Source: Scatosoma sp045533485 (GTDB lineage Bacteria > Bacillota > Clostridia > Christensenellales > Borkfalkiaceae). From it: 64,000 bases of DNA. This document shows, piece after piece, positions 44,434 to 52,981 of the stretch (position 1 is the first letter of the stretch; each line of letters opens with the position of its first letter). The DNA lies in NCBI GenBank assembly GCA_045533485.1, contig JAZSHX010000015.1, positions 35,471-99,470 on the forward strand, in the 5' to 3' direction. Below the pieces are notes generated by a model. It made no database searches. It saw only the letters and a program-made list of their open reading frames with translations, and was not told the DNA's origin. Position numbers and translations under genes: made by a program.

Positions 44434-45327
44434 ATGAAAACAACAGCAAAAAAATTTTATACGCATAAAATTGCAAATTTAATCAACGTGCAAAAGATTG
44501 TCACCGTGCATTATCAAGCGCTTGAAAGCAATTACGTTTTTCAAGGCGAAGCGCATGATTTTTGGGAAATCAACTATGCGGACAAAGAAGATTTGCGCGT
44601 TTGGTTGGACGGAAAGGAAATGCTATTGCGCCAAGGAGAGATTTTGTTTATCAAGCCCAACCAGCACCATTACGTTGCAAGCGCAGGAAAAGAGCCAAAT
44701 TTGTTTATCGTTTCTTTCCTTTGCCGTTCGCCGTCTATGCAGTTTTTCGCCGACAAAAAGTTTGTTTTACCCAAGCAATACCGCTATCTTCTCGAAAATA
44801 TCACTACAGAAGCAATGGCGACTTACAATTTGCCCGAATTCGACCCGAATTTGAGCCGATTGACCTTGAAAGAAAACCCCAACTTGGGCGGAGAACAGCT
44901 TATCAAAAACTCTTTGGAAAGCTTACTCATTTATCTTTTGCGCTATGCACAAGATTTAAAATCCACGCAAGAGTTCTTTATCTCCAAAATCACTTCTTCG
45001 GGAGAATTACACGATGAAATCGTGCGAATTTTACACGAAAAACTGTATGATAAATTCCGTTTGGAAGATTTATGCGATGAACTGCATTACGGCACGACGC
45101 AGCTTTGCACGTTTTTCAAAAAACGCACGGGCATGACGATATATCAAACGTATTTGAAATTGAAAATCGACGAAGCGAAAAAGCTAATCCGTAAAAAGCA
45201 CACGTTTACGCAAATCGTAGAGCTTTTGTGCTTTGATTCGCTGTCAAGCTTTACCGACGTTTTCAAAAAACGCACGGGTATGACGCCCAACGAATATAGA
45301 AACAGCATTAAAACCTTACAAGCATAA
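44434..45327 (+). CDS. AraC-family transcriptional regulator
   Basis: 297 residues. N-terminal cupin-like sensor domain (about 15-130; GEILFIKPNQHHYVAS) and C-terminal double helix-turn-helix (about 205-297; FRLEDLCDELHYGTTQLCTFFKKRTGMTIYQTYLKLKIDEAKKLI, then FDSLSSFTDVFKKRTGMTPNEYR). The ATG at 44434 has no ribosome site and lies where transcription should start, so the message is probably leaderless. The ABC exporter gene follows by 33 bp and is the likely target. The effector is unknown, probably a sugar or antimicrobial compound. Confidence 0.9.
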   Translation: MKTTAKKFYTHKIANLINVQKIVTVHYQALESNYVFQGEAHDFWEINYADKEDLRVWLDGKEMLLRQGEILFIKPNQHHYVASAGKEPNLFIVSFLCRSPSMQFFADKKFVLPKQYRYLLENITTEAMATYNLPEFDPNLSRLTLKENPNLGGEQLIKNSLESLLIYLLRYAQDLKSTQEFFISKITSSGELHDEIVRILHEKLYDKFRLEDLCDELHYGTTQLCTFFKKRTGMTIYQTYLKLKIDEAKKLIRKKHTFTQIVELLCFDSLSSFTDVFKKRTGMTPNEYRNSIKTLQA

Positions 45328-45360
45328 TTTTTTGCGTTACATCACAAAAAGGAGCAAACA

Positions 45361-47250
45361 ATGATGATGCCGCCCCCTATGAGAACGCCCCGTAAATCGG
45401 AGCGTCCCAAATCGATAAAAGAACTTCCTGCCTTTTTAGCGAATATGATTAAGGGCTTTTTCGGCCGACTTTTTTATATCGTATCCTTGGTATGGAGTGC
45501 CAAGAAAAGCTTACTTATTATTTTGGCAGGTTTTTGCATTTTAGAAGGCTTTTACCCCGTTATTTCCGCTTTGATTTCCGCGGAACTGCTCAACCAAGTA
45601 GGTCACGCGGCGAACGGCACGCTTTCGTCGTTTAAGTACATTTTAACGCCGCTTATCGCTTATTTCGCCTTTCTCTTTTTTACGCAAATGATGCAAAAGC
45701 TTTCCGCAATGACGGTGCGCATTGCAGGTGAGCTTGTTTCTAATCATATACGCTTACGTATTATTCAAAAAGCAGGTTCTTTGGACGTAGGCAGCTTTGA
45801 CAGACCTGAATTTTACGAAAAGCTGGAAAATGCCAACCGCGAAGCAGGATTTCGCCCTATCAACATTTTAACTTCTACGTTCACTATTATCTCGTCTTTC
45901 ATCAGCGTAGTCAGCTTTATCGTTATTCTTGCAACCCTGCACCCCGTTGCTCCCGTGTTAATCATTTTGATGGCGTTGCCTGCCGCAGTTATCAATTACG
46001 TATATAGACACAAAACGTTTTTATATATGCGCAGACATTCAAAAGAGCGCAGACAAATGGAATATTACGCAAGCATGGTCACGAATAAGGATATGGTAAA
46101 GGAAATGCGGCTTATGGATTTGTCCAACACCTTTACGGATAAGTTCAAAAGCACGTTTAAGCGTTATTTCAAAGGGATAAAACGACTGATTTACCACGAA
46201 AACTTTTGGCAAATCGGCACGTCGCTTGCAACGACCCTTACTAACGTTGCACTCTTTTTATTCGTTGCCTACAAGGTATATCAAGGCGAATTACAGCTTG
46301 GCGATTATTCGTTATATACAGGCGCACTCAATTCAATTATATCGTCCGTCGGCTCACTTGTCACCATGACAGCGACCGTCTACGAAGGCACTTTGTTTAT
46401 AGACAACATGAAAACGTTTATGAACGAAAAACAAACCGTTGTCCCCTTGCAAAACCCTGCCCTGCAACCCAGCCGCGGAAAGCACGTAATTGAGTTCCAA
46501 AACGTCAGTTTTGCATACCCTGGGAGCAATAAATTTGTGTTAAAGAACGTTAATTTGCGTTTAGAAAGCGGACAAACGACTGTGCTTGTCGGCTTAAACG
46601 GCGCAGGTAAAACGACGCTTATCAAACTGCTGACGCGCTTATACGACCCCACGGAAGGCGTAATTTTGTTGGACGGTAAAGATATCCGCCTGTACGATAC
46701 GAAAGCGCTTTACGATTTATTCGGCATTATTTTCCAAGACTTCGGCAAGTATGCCGCTACCGTTTCGGAAAATATTTCCTTTGGCGAAGTACATAAGGAA
46801 GTGGACGATACGGCGGTGCAACAAGCGGCAAAGGACAGCAGCGCGGCGGAATTTATCGAACGCTTACCTAACGGTTATCAAACGCCGCTTACCAGATATT
46901 TTGAGTTTAACGGCATTGAGCCATCCATCGGTCAATGGCAAAAATTATCCGTTGCAAGAGCGTTTTATAAAAATTCCGATATTTTAATTTTGGACGAGCC
47001 CACCGCTTCGTTAGACCCCCTTGCCGAACAGGAAATTTTTAACCAGTTTGCCAAGCTTGGCGAAAATAAAATCACCGTATTCGTTTCCCACCGCTTATCC
47101 AGCGCAACGACGGCGCAACAAATTTTGGTGCTTAACTACGGCGAAATTATTGAACGCGGCACACACGAAGAGCTTATGCAACTGCACGATAAATATTACC
47201 AACTCTTCTCCACCCAAGCCAAACGCTACACAGGCGAAAATATGCAATAA
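45361..47250 (+). CDS. ABC exporter, fused membrane and ATPase domains
   Basis: 629 residues. Six-helix membrane domain (about 50-340) then ATPase: Walker A GLNGAGKTT (about 418), Walker B ILILDEPTASLD (about 540), H-loop VSHRLSS. The signature reads PSIGQWQ in place of LSGGQ, a variant seen in a branch of peptide/antibiotic exporters. N terminus is proline-rich and cytosolic. No peptidase domain. AAAGGAG lies 7 bases before the ATG. Co-transcribed with the AraC gene. It would act as a homodimer, since no partner half is present; substrate unknown. Confidence 0.9.
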   Translation: MMMPPPMRTPRKSERPKSIKELPAFLANMIKGFFGRLFYIVSLVWSAKKSLLIILAGFCILEGFYPVISALISAELLNQVGHAANGTLSSFKYILTPLIAYFAFLFFTQMMQKLSAMTVRIAGELVSNHIRLRIIQKAGSLDVGSFDRPEFYEKLENANREAGFRPINILTSTFTIISSFISVVSFIVILATLHPVAPVLIILMALPAAVINYVYRHKTFLYMRRHSKERRQMEYYASMVTNKDMVKEMRLMDLSNTFTDKFKSTFKRYFKGIKRLIYHENFWQIGTSLATTLTNVALFLFVAYKVYQGELQLGDYSLYTGALNSIISSVGSLVTMTATVYEGTLFIDNMKTFMNEKQTVVPLQNPALQPSRGKHVIEFQNVSFAYPGSNKFVLKNVNLRLESGQTTVLVGLNGAGKTTLIKLLTRLYDPTEGVILLDGKDIRLYDTKALYDLFGIIFQDFGKYAATVSENISFGEVHKEVDDTAVQQAAKDSSAAEFIERLPNGYQTPLTRYFEFNGIEPSIGQWQKLSVARAFYKNSDILILDEPTASLDPLAEQEIFNQFAKLGENKITVFVSHRLSSATTAQQILVLNYGEIIERGTHEELMQLHDKYYQLFSTQAKRYTGENMQ

Positions 47251-47264
47251 TATAAAAAAGCACT

Positions 47265-47297
47265 CTCCGCTTGTTCGCAAGCGGAGATCTTTTTTTG
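47265..47297 (+). terminator. Terminator of the AraC-ABC exporter unit
   Basis: CTCCGCTTG-TTCG-CAAGCGGAG followed by a T-run. Confidence 0.92.
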
Positions 47298-47335
47298 TTG
47301 TTTTACGGTAGGTTGTACCGTTTTATGCTTGTAAA

Positions 47336-49504
47336 TTAGAAATTAGAACCAGGAATAGACCACTTAACCGTACCTTTATCCGTGTCTTCATAAATGGTAT
47401 AAACCTTGTCAAGTTTGGTGTCAAAACCTAAACGCCCGTGAAGAATGATGCTACCCTCAAACGTGTTCGTCAAACCAGCGTTGGTAATATCCAACGTAAT
47501 CGTATTGAATACAGGTTGCGTCTTTTGCGTTAAGTTCACGATAACAACGCCCACTTTAATTTGAGTTGTAGTCATACTTTCGATACCGATGATTGCGCGG
47601 AATTGATCCGTGCTATTTACCAATTCAAGCATACCTACACCCATACCGAGACCTTGTGCAGCATAAGGAGCTACGCCAGTGTCTTGGAACTTATACGGGC
47701 CGTAAGCTTCGATACGTTTATTATGGTTATTAGAAGGCATCGTACCTTGTGTATTTGCATAGCCGTTTCGCACTACAATGCCGGTATCCGCCATATCCTT
47801 AGGTCTATTGTAGTAATCTTCATTTACGTTCTTTGCTGCAAGCGTAATAACAGGCATATTATTGCCAGTGAAGTCGAAGACTACAAAATCGCCTACGCCG
47901 TAGCTACCGTTAAATGCAAGATAACCAATTTTGCATTCGTTTGTGTCCGTTCTATTCCATTCGCCATCACTCGTCGTGCCTTTTACAAACTCAACTTTTT
48001 GGTTTTCGTCAATCGTTACGCCACTCGACGTTACGTTATTGTCTTTTTCCCATTGTGTTCTAGTGTCGGGTTTAGGCAAAGCCCATTTCACGGTGTCTTT
48101 ATCCGTGTTTTCATAAACGGGATAAAGCTTATCAATCGTCGTGGTAAAACCAAGTCTGCCGTGAAGAATGATGCTGCCTTCAAACGTGTTCGCCAAATTA
48201 GCGCTGGTAATATCAATCGTGATCGTATTGAATACGGGTTGCGTGTCTTTCGTCAAGTTTTGAATAACAACACCCACTTTAATTTGCGGTGTAGTCATGC
48301 TTTCGATACCGACGATTGCGCGGAATTGATCGGTGCTGTCAACCAATTCAAGCATACCTACACCCGTACCGAGACCTTGTGCAGCATAAGGAGCTACGCC
48401 CGTGTCTTGGAACTTATACGGGCCGTAAGCTTCGATACGTTTATTATGGTTATTATTTGCCATCGTACCTTGCGTATTTGCATAGCCGTTCCGTACTACA
48501 ATACCGGTATCCGTCGTATCCATAGGTCTATTGTGGTAATCTTCATTAACGTTCTTTGCCGCAAGCGTAATAACAGGCATATTGTTGCCCGTGAAATCGA
48601 ACGCAACGAAGTCGCCTACCCCGTAGCTACCGTTAAATGCAAGATAACCAATTTCACATTCGTTCGTATCTGTTCTATTCCAATCGCCATCACTCGTCGT
48701 ACCTTTTACAAATTCAACCTGTTGATTTGCATCAATCGTTGCATTTGCCGCACTTACGTTGTTGGTTCTGCACCATTCGTCGCCAACCGACACTTTGCAG
48801 GTTGCCGAAGCGCCGCCCATGCTTGCCGTGATGTTCGCGCTGCCGATGCCCGTTGCCGTAACCGTACCGTCAGCCGCTACCGTTGCAACGTCCGTGTTGG
48901 AAGAAGCCCAAACCACGTCAAACCCTGCAGGGTTGGTGGTAGCCGTAAGCTGCGTCGTACCGCCAACAGCGTCAATCGCTGCCGTTTCCGCTAACGTGAT
49001 GTTCGTCACTGCGCCTGCTACGTATTTAGTAACTTCTCCGTCCGTTTCGCCGCCGTTCATAAGCTTCGCCGCGGTTTTCGCGATGCTGGACGTTACGGCT
49101 GCAGATTGATACGTAGTGTTTTCGTCTACCTTAATAAACGCTTGCGCCGTAATTTCCGTTACATAATCGCTTGCGGGGATTTCAAGCAAAACGGTGTTCC
49201 AGCCGCTTGCATCGCGCCAATAAGTTACAGGTACGTTCGTGCTGTACGATTTTTCTTCGCCTTCTACGCTGGACGTGAAGTTAATCGTCGTCCATGCTTC
49301 CACCGCGTCGTTTGCGCTGTAATCTACGGGACAGTCTACTTTGAAACGAAGACCTGCAGGGCTTGCCGTACGAATTGCCGTTGCGGAAATTTCAAAATCG
49401 CTCCAGTTGGTTTCCGCTTTTGCGTTTACGTTTGCGCCTGCGATACCTGCACAAAGCGCTGCTGCAAATGCCAAGGATGCTACTAATGTAAATTTCTTTC
49501 TCAT
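47336..49504 (-). CDS. Secreted protein with Ig-like domain and two FTGNNMP modules
   Basis: 722 residues. Signal peptide about 1-29 (LVASLAFAAALCAGIAGANVNAKA). A beta-rich domain (about 33-160), a BIG2 bacterial Ig-like domain (about 165-240; TLAETAAIDAVGGTTQLTAT, WASSNTDVATVAADGTVTATG), then two nearly identical modules of 241 residues, each with YLAFNGSYGVGDF, FDFTGNNMP, a conserved NGYANTQGTM and FEGSIILHGRLGF. The same module occurs three times in the large lipoprotein. I do not know the module's function; carbohydrate binding at the cell surface is a guess. The ATG at 49504 overlaps the stop of the 50-residue gene (ATGA), pointing to coupled translation; a GTG at 49510 is the alternative. 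Confidence 0.88.
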   Translation of the reverse strand: MRKKFTLVASLAFAAALCAGIAGANVNAKAETNWSDFEISATAIRTASPAGLRFKVDCPVDYSANDAVEAWTTINFTSSVEGEEKSYSTNVPVTYWRDASGWNTVLLEIPASDYVTEITAQAFIKVDENTTYQSAAVTSSIAKTAAKLMNGGETDGEVTKYVAGAVTNITLAETAAIDAVGGTTQLTATTNPAGFDVVWASSNTDVATVAADGTVTATGIGSANITASMGGASATCKVSVGDEWCRTNNVSAANATIDANQQVEFVKGTTSDGDWNRTDTNECEIGYLAFNGSYGVGDFVAFDFTGNNMPVITLAAKNVNEDYHNRPMDTTDTGIVVRNGYANTQGTMANNNHNKRIEAYGPYKFQDTGVAPYAAQGLGTGVGMLELVDSTDQFRAIVGIESMTTPQIKVGVVIQNLTKDTQPVFNTITIDITSANLANTFEGSIILHGRLGFTTTIDKLYPVYENTDKDTVKWALPKPDTRTQWEKDNNVTSSGVTIDENQKVEFVKGTTSDGEWNRTDTNECKIGYLAFNGSYGVGDFVVFDFTGNNMPVITLAAKNVNEDYYNRPKDMADTGIVVRNGYANTQGTMPSNNHNKRIEAYGPYKFQDTGVAPYAAQGLGMGVGMLELVNSTDQFRAIIGIESMTTTQIKVGVVIVNLTQKTQPVFNTITLDITNAGLTNTFEGSIILHGRLGFDTKLDKVYTIYEDTDKGTVKWSIPGSNF
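47340..48785 (-). repeat. Tandem 723-bp duplication inside the secreted-protein gene
   Basis: Matching stretches occur exactly 723 bp (241 codons) apart, for example starting at 47681 and 48404, with long runs of identical bases. Recent duplication. Confidence 0.85.
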
Positions 49505-49653
49505 TGCCACGTATCCTCCTTGCTATTCGCGTTGCCAGGGAACCAAACACCGTTGTCCCCTGCCGTTGCATCTTGGAATTCTGCGGACGCCGTTAAAATG
49601 TCTTCGTCTTCCAAAATGACAAACTTGAGTTCAAGAGTTTCATAATTTCTCAT
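49501..49653 (-). CDS. Small 50-residue protein of unknown function
   Basis: The ATG at 49653 has a strong ribosome site (GAGGAGGATATAGAAA). Protein starts MRNYETLELKFVILEDEDIL and continues TASAEFQDATAGDNGVWFPG, ending KEDTWQ. No signal peptide or membrane segment. The stop codon overlaps the ATG of the downstream secreted-protein gene (ATGA), and the ribosome site for that gene is inside this one. Short acidic proteins with a Tyr-Glu start and a DILTAS-like motif are, as far as I recall, widespread but uncharacterised in Clostridia. A precursor peptide or a coupling leader are both possible. Confidence 0.75.
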   Translation of the reverse strand: MRNYETLELKFVILEDEDILTASAEFQDATAGDNGVWFPGNANSKEDTWQ

Positions 49654-49733
49654 TTTCTATATCCTCCTCGATATAAAATTTTTTTTATTTATCTTCTCCG
49701 TATCGCTACGGATATTTTCTTGGTAACTATTTG

Positions 49734-49856
49734 TTTGTTGTGTTGGAGCAACACAACAAAAGGAGCGCTCCTTTTCATTTTAACGCGTACCCGCCTACCG
49801 TATTTCGACTTTTTTCAAAGCCACACGCATGAAATACGGTAGACGTTTTGGTACGC
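49734..49856 (-). ncRNA. Structured leader with successive hairpins
   Basis: Perfect hairpin 49734-49745/49749-49760 (12 bp, loop GAG), an 18-bp palindrome at 49758-49775, and a long hairpin with outer arms GCGTACC/GGTACGC (49785-49791/49850-49856) and inner arms CTACCGTATTTC/GAAATACGGTAG (49795-49806/49831-49842). A smaller TCCGTA/TACGGA hairpin lies nearer the gene (about 49697-49712). No reading frame. Most likely a cis-acting RNA or processing/termination region between two genes of the block. Confidence 0.5.
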
Positions 49857-49868
49857 TCAAAGGAGGGT

Positions 49869-49914
49869 AAATAATCGCCGACTGCGCCATGAGAAGAGCG
49901 CAAGCGGATTATTT
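49869..49914 (-). terminator. Hairpin at the end of the TIM-barrel gene
   Basis: AAATAATC/GATTATTT outer arms and TGCGC/GCGCA inner arms, overlapping the stop codon; no T-run, so stop function is uncertain. Confidence 0.4.
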
Positions 49915-51345
49915 CTTAATTTCCACAAACACGGCGTCGCCTACTTTTAAGGAAAGGAGATATTTGTCGCCTTTGCCTGCTTTCACGCGGATTTTTTTAC
50001 CGCGGAAATAAAACTTTTTCTTGCCCTTAGGCAAATCAACGCGTACCTGCATAGGGGGAATATGATCGAAAAGCTCGTCTTTTACGTTGCCGATATTTTC
50101 AATCATATACAGCTCCCCTGCTTCGCCCGTTTGTTTGGTTACGATCGCCACGCCCTTGTCTACCGTTACGTCGATAGGGCAAGGTGTATTTTCATACAGG
50201 TTCACCGTCCATTCGAAATCGTTGTTGGTTTTCCCTTTTTCCGTGACGATATGCGAGCTTTGATAGCTGTATTTCAGACCTACTTTTTCAAATTTTTTAA
50301 TTTCCGAAAGGATACGCTTGGTATAGTGATACAGCGCTGTTTTCGAGCCGTCCAAATTGATGAACGCCGCGCCGTCCACTTCCCCCAATCCTTCCTTGTA
50401 ATCAAAACTAGGTTTCGCTAAATAGGTGTAGAATGACAATTCACGCGAACCGAAGCCCATCGCCAAGTTGGTTTGCCAATACATATCGCTTTCATTGATA
50501 CGGCGATTGCGTACAATACCGTCCGTTATGTGGGAAAACGATTGCAACACTGTTCTAAATTCCAAATTGCGCTTTTGACAAATTCTGCCGACAATTTGAT
50601 AATTGGTAAGTGCGCATCCGTCGATGATATATTCTCTACGAAAGGCGTATTCGTCAAAAAGCAAATAATCCAAACCCGTTATCTGCGCAAAATCGTCCAC
50701 GTATTTCGCATACGCCGCTATATGCTCTTCCAAGGGCACTGCTTGGCGTTCTTGCGCTACCTTATCCACCAAAACGTCTTGTACACGGGGCGTAATTAAA
50801 TCTGTTTTTGCGCCGATCGGGAATAAATTACACTGCAAATCAGCATTTGGCAACACGCGTTTGAGCGAACGTACCAACTGCCCATATGCAGGAAAATCGA
50901 CGTATTGCGGCTCGTCTAAAAGCTGAATACCGTAGAAGCCTTTTTCATTGCAATACGCGGAAACTCGCTCGGCAACGGCTTTATCCAGCTCCGCTTCCGA
51001 TTGAAAACGCTTGCCCTCACCGATCAAATCTTTATCGCCGTTGATAAATTGCTCAAACAATTGATCGGTGACAAGCACGTGTTTACCGCCTGCTTTTAAG
51101 AAGTTTTTAAATACTTTTTGACAATTCGAGCCGTCCCAAACGCCTTTGTATTCGTTGCCCTTTTCACCGCCGCCGCGAGCTTGCAAAATATCAAAGCCGC
51201 AATCTAAATATTCTTTATAGCGTTTTACACTGCGGTGATCTTCGCCGAACGTATACGTATAGCCGTTATAATGGTGTTCGCCGTGATTAGGACAGTTATA
51301 ACAATAGAAATGATAGTGTTTTCTTTGTTTTTTAGCTTGTTTCAT
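49909..51345 (-). CDS. TIM-barrel glycoside-hydrolase-like protein, no signal peptide
   Basis: 478 residues. It shares order and motifs with the lipoprotein at 51396-52952: GEDHRSVKRYKEYLDCGFDI, GFYGIQLLDEP (about 140), YGQLVRSLKRVLP, DYLLFDEYAF (about 228), and a YTYLAKPSFDYKEG segment. Acid pairs in LDEP and FDEY are plausible catalytic residues of a clan-A-like barrel, but no characterised family is recognised. Unlike its paralogue it lacks a signal peptide and starts with a Cys/His-rich stretch (YCYNCPNHGEHH). C-terminal beta domain (about 380-478) is lysine-rich. AAAGGA precedes the ATG. Confidence 0.82.
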   Translation of the reverse strand: MKQAKKQRKHYHFYCYNCPNHGEHHYNGYTYTFGEDHRSVKRYKEYLDCGFDILQARGGGEKGNEYKGVWDGSNCQKVFKNFLKAGGKHVLVTDQLFEQFINGDKDLIGEGKRFQSEAELDKAVAERVSAYCNEKGFYGIQLLDEPQYVDFPAYGQLVRSLKRVLPNADLQCNLFPIGAKTDLITPRVQDVLVDKVAQERQAVPLEEHIAAYAKYVDDFAQITGLDYLLFDEYAFRREYIIDGCALTNYQIVGRICQKRNLEFRTVLQSFSHITDGIVRNRRINESDMYWQTNLAMGFGSRELSFYTYLAKPSFDYKEGLGEVDGAAFINLDGSKTALYHYTKRILSEIKKFEKVGLKYSYQSSHIVTEKGKTNNDFEWTVNLYENTPCPIDVTVDKGVAIVTKQTGEAGELYMIENIGNVKDELFDHIPPMQVRVDLPKGKKKFYFRGKKIRVKAGKGDKYLLSLKVGDAVFVEIKK

Positions 51346-51395
51346 TTACGTCAATCCTTTTACGCAAGCTATTGTTTATGCGTTGGGTTTACTTT

Positions 51396-52952
51396 TTAAT
51401 AGGGAAGCAAATATGCAGCTTCGCCCGGCGTTAATTCCACGGCAATTTTGTTGCCTGCAGACAGTTTTTGCGGCGTGCCTACACCGTTTTTGTAAACGAC
51501 AACGTGCGTATATTCGCTTGCAAACGTTACGCTCGTCGTTTGATAGGATTTGCTGCCGCGGTTCATGGTGTCCACTGTGTTCATTACCATGTACATGAAG
51601 CGGTTGTTTTCTTTGTCGTACAATTCGGTCATCATTGCGCATTCTTTATCGATGTTAACGTCCGTTACCTTTTGGAAGGTGTAATCGTTATTCACGAGCG
51701 ACATATGCTGACTGTAAAAATACGTAGGCGCGTTGACGTAGCCGCGGCTACCTTGGTATTCAAAGTTGAGAATGGTAGGCGCAAATTTTTGGTTTTCCGC
51801 TATGATTTTTTGCATGAAATAGTAGATGTCCGTTTTTTCACCGGCACGCGTCATGAACGAAGCGCCGTCGATGAAAAATTCACCGTCCGTTCTATTATCC
51901 GATTTTACCCAGTAGGTGAAATAGCTGATTTCCTTAACGCCGAAGCCGATCAACATATTGTTAAGCCAACGCGCGTCCTTTTCATTGACGGTACGTTTGT
52001 TAACTTCCCCGTTCCAACGCATTGCAAACGTTTGGTTTACGATTTTTAATTGAATGCCTCTTTCTTTCGCTACCTTTGCCGCTACCTGCAACGTGGGAAT
52101 ATACAATTCGTTGATATACCCCGGAGTCATGGGATAATCGTCGTATTGCAGATATTCCACGCCGGGCATTACGTCCAAAAACGAGTTCAAATACTGTTCA
52201 TAACGAGCAAGTATTTCTTCTTCAAGCGTGTTAAATTCTTGACCTTCTACCGGTGCGAACAATTCGTTCATTTGCCCCATCGTCGAAACGGTAGGCAACA
52301 AATTGTACTGGATGTAGATATCGGGGGCTACGCGTTTGAGCGCGCGGTACATTTGTCCGTACGATTCCACGTGCCACCATCTCGGTTCGTCGCCCAGCAT
52401 CAAGCCGTAGAAGCCGGGATGGTCTTTATAGAGTTCCAAGCATTCCGCTACGTAGGCGTCAAGCTCTGCTTCGGACGCATAGGGATATTCTTCCACTTCT
52501 TCTGTTTCGGGATCGTCCACGCCGATTAAGCTGCTGCCTTTCATCGAAAGCGATTGCAAACGTTGATCATTCAAAATGGTTTTCACGCCTGCTTCGTATG
52601 CACGGTCTACGTATACGCTTTCTTGCGCCCATTTTTCTTGATCGTCAGAGTTAATAGAAACGTCGTGACCGGGCAAGTAAATGTTAAACCCGGCGTCTTT
52701 ATATTCCTTAAATCTTTCCACCGTTCTGAAATCTTCGCCCATATCGATTCTTTCGCCATCCAACGTCCAGTAGCCGGGGTTGGGGCCGGAATAGGCGTAT
52801 GCGTCAAATTGATGGGTATACGCCGAATAATCGGGCGCTTGCGCAAGTTTGGGATCATAACTGCTGCTACTGCTGCTGTTACCACCGCCACAAGCCGTCA
52901 AAGCAAGCGTACCCAAAGAAAGAACTATCGCTAAAACTTGTTTTATCTTCAT
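51396..52952 (-). CDS. Lipoprotein, TIM-barrel glycoside-hydrolase-like
   Basis: 518 residues. Lipobox LTAC (Cys 21), a Ser/Gly linker, then a barrel paralogous to the preceding-numbered neighbour: GEDFRTVERFKEYKDAGFNI, GFYGLMLGDEPRWWHVESYG (about 180-199), YGQMYRALKRVAP, VEYLQYDDYPM (about 268), SYFTYWVKSDNRTDGEF and a C-terminal beta domain. Acts outside the membrane. Substrate unknown, presumably a glycan. It lies 29 bp after the large lipoprotein gene, with AAGGAG before the ATG. Confidence 0.85.
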   Translation of the reverse strand: MKIKQVLAIVLSLGTLALTACGGGNSSSSSSYDPKLAQAPDYSAYTHQFDAYAYSGPNPGYWTLDGERIDMGEDFRTVERFKEYKDAGFNIYLPGHDVSINSDDQEKWAQESVYVDRAYEAGVKTILNDQRLQSLSMKGSSLIGVDDPETEEVEEYPYASEAELDAYVAECLELYKDHPGFYGLMLGDEPRWWHVESYGQMYRALKRVAPDIYIQYNLLPTVSTMGQMNELFAPVEGQEFNTLEEEILARYEQYLNSFLDVMPGVEYLQYDDYPMTPGYINELYIPTLQVAAKVAKERGIQLKIVNQTFAMRWNGEVNKRTVNEKDARWLNNMLIGFGVKEISYFTYWVKSDNRTDGEFFIDGASFMTRAGEKTDIYYFMQKIIAENQKFAPTILNFEYQGSRGYVNAPTYFYSQHMSLVNNDYTFQKVTDVNIDKECAMMTELYDKENNRFMYMVMNTVDTMNRGSKSYQTTSVTFASEYTHVVVYKNGVGTPQKLSAGNKIAVELTPGEAAYLLPY

Positions 52953-52981
52953 CTTTTTATCTCCTTATTGATGCTCTGCAA

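Noticed and set aside
47561..48994. 477-residue reading frame on the + strand
   Set aside because: It is antisense to the module-repeat protein. Its repeats merely mirror the real gene, it is unusually rich in Arg, His and Ile, and it has no ribosome site.
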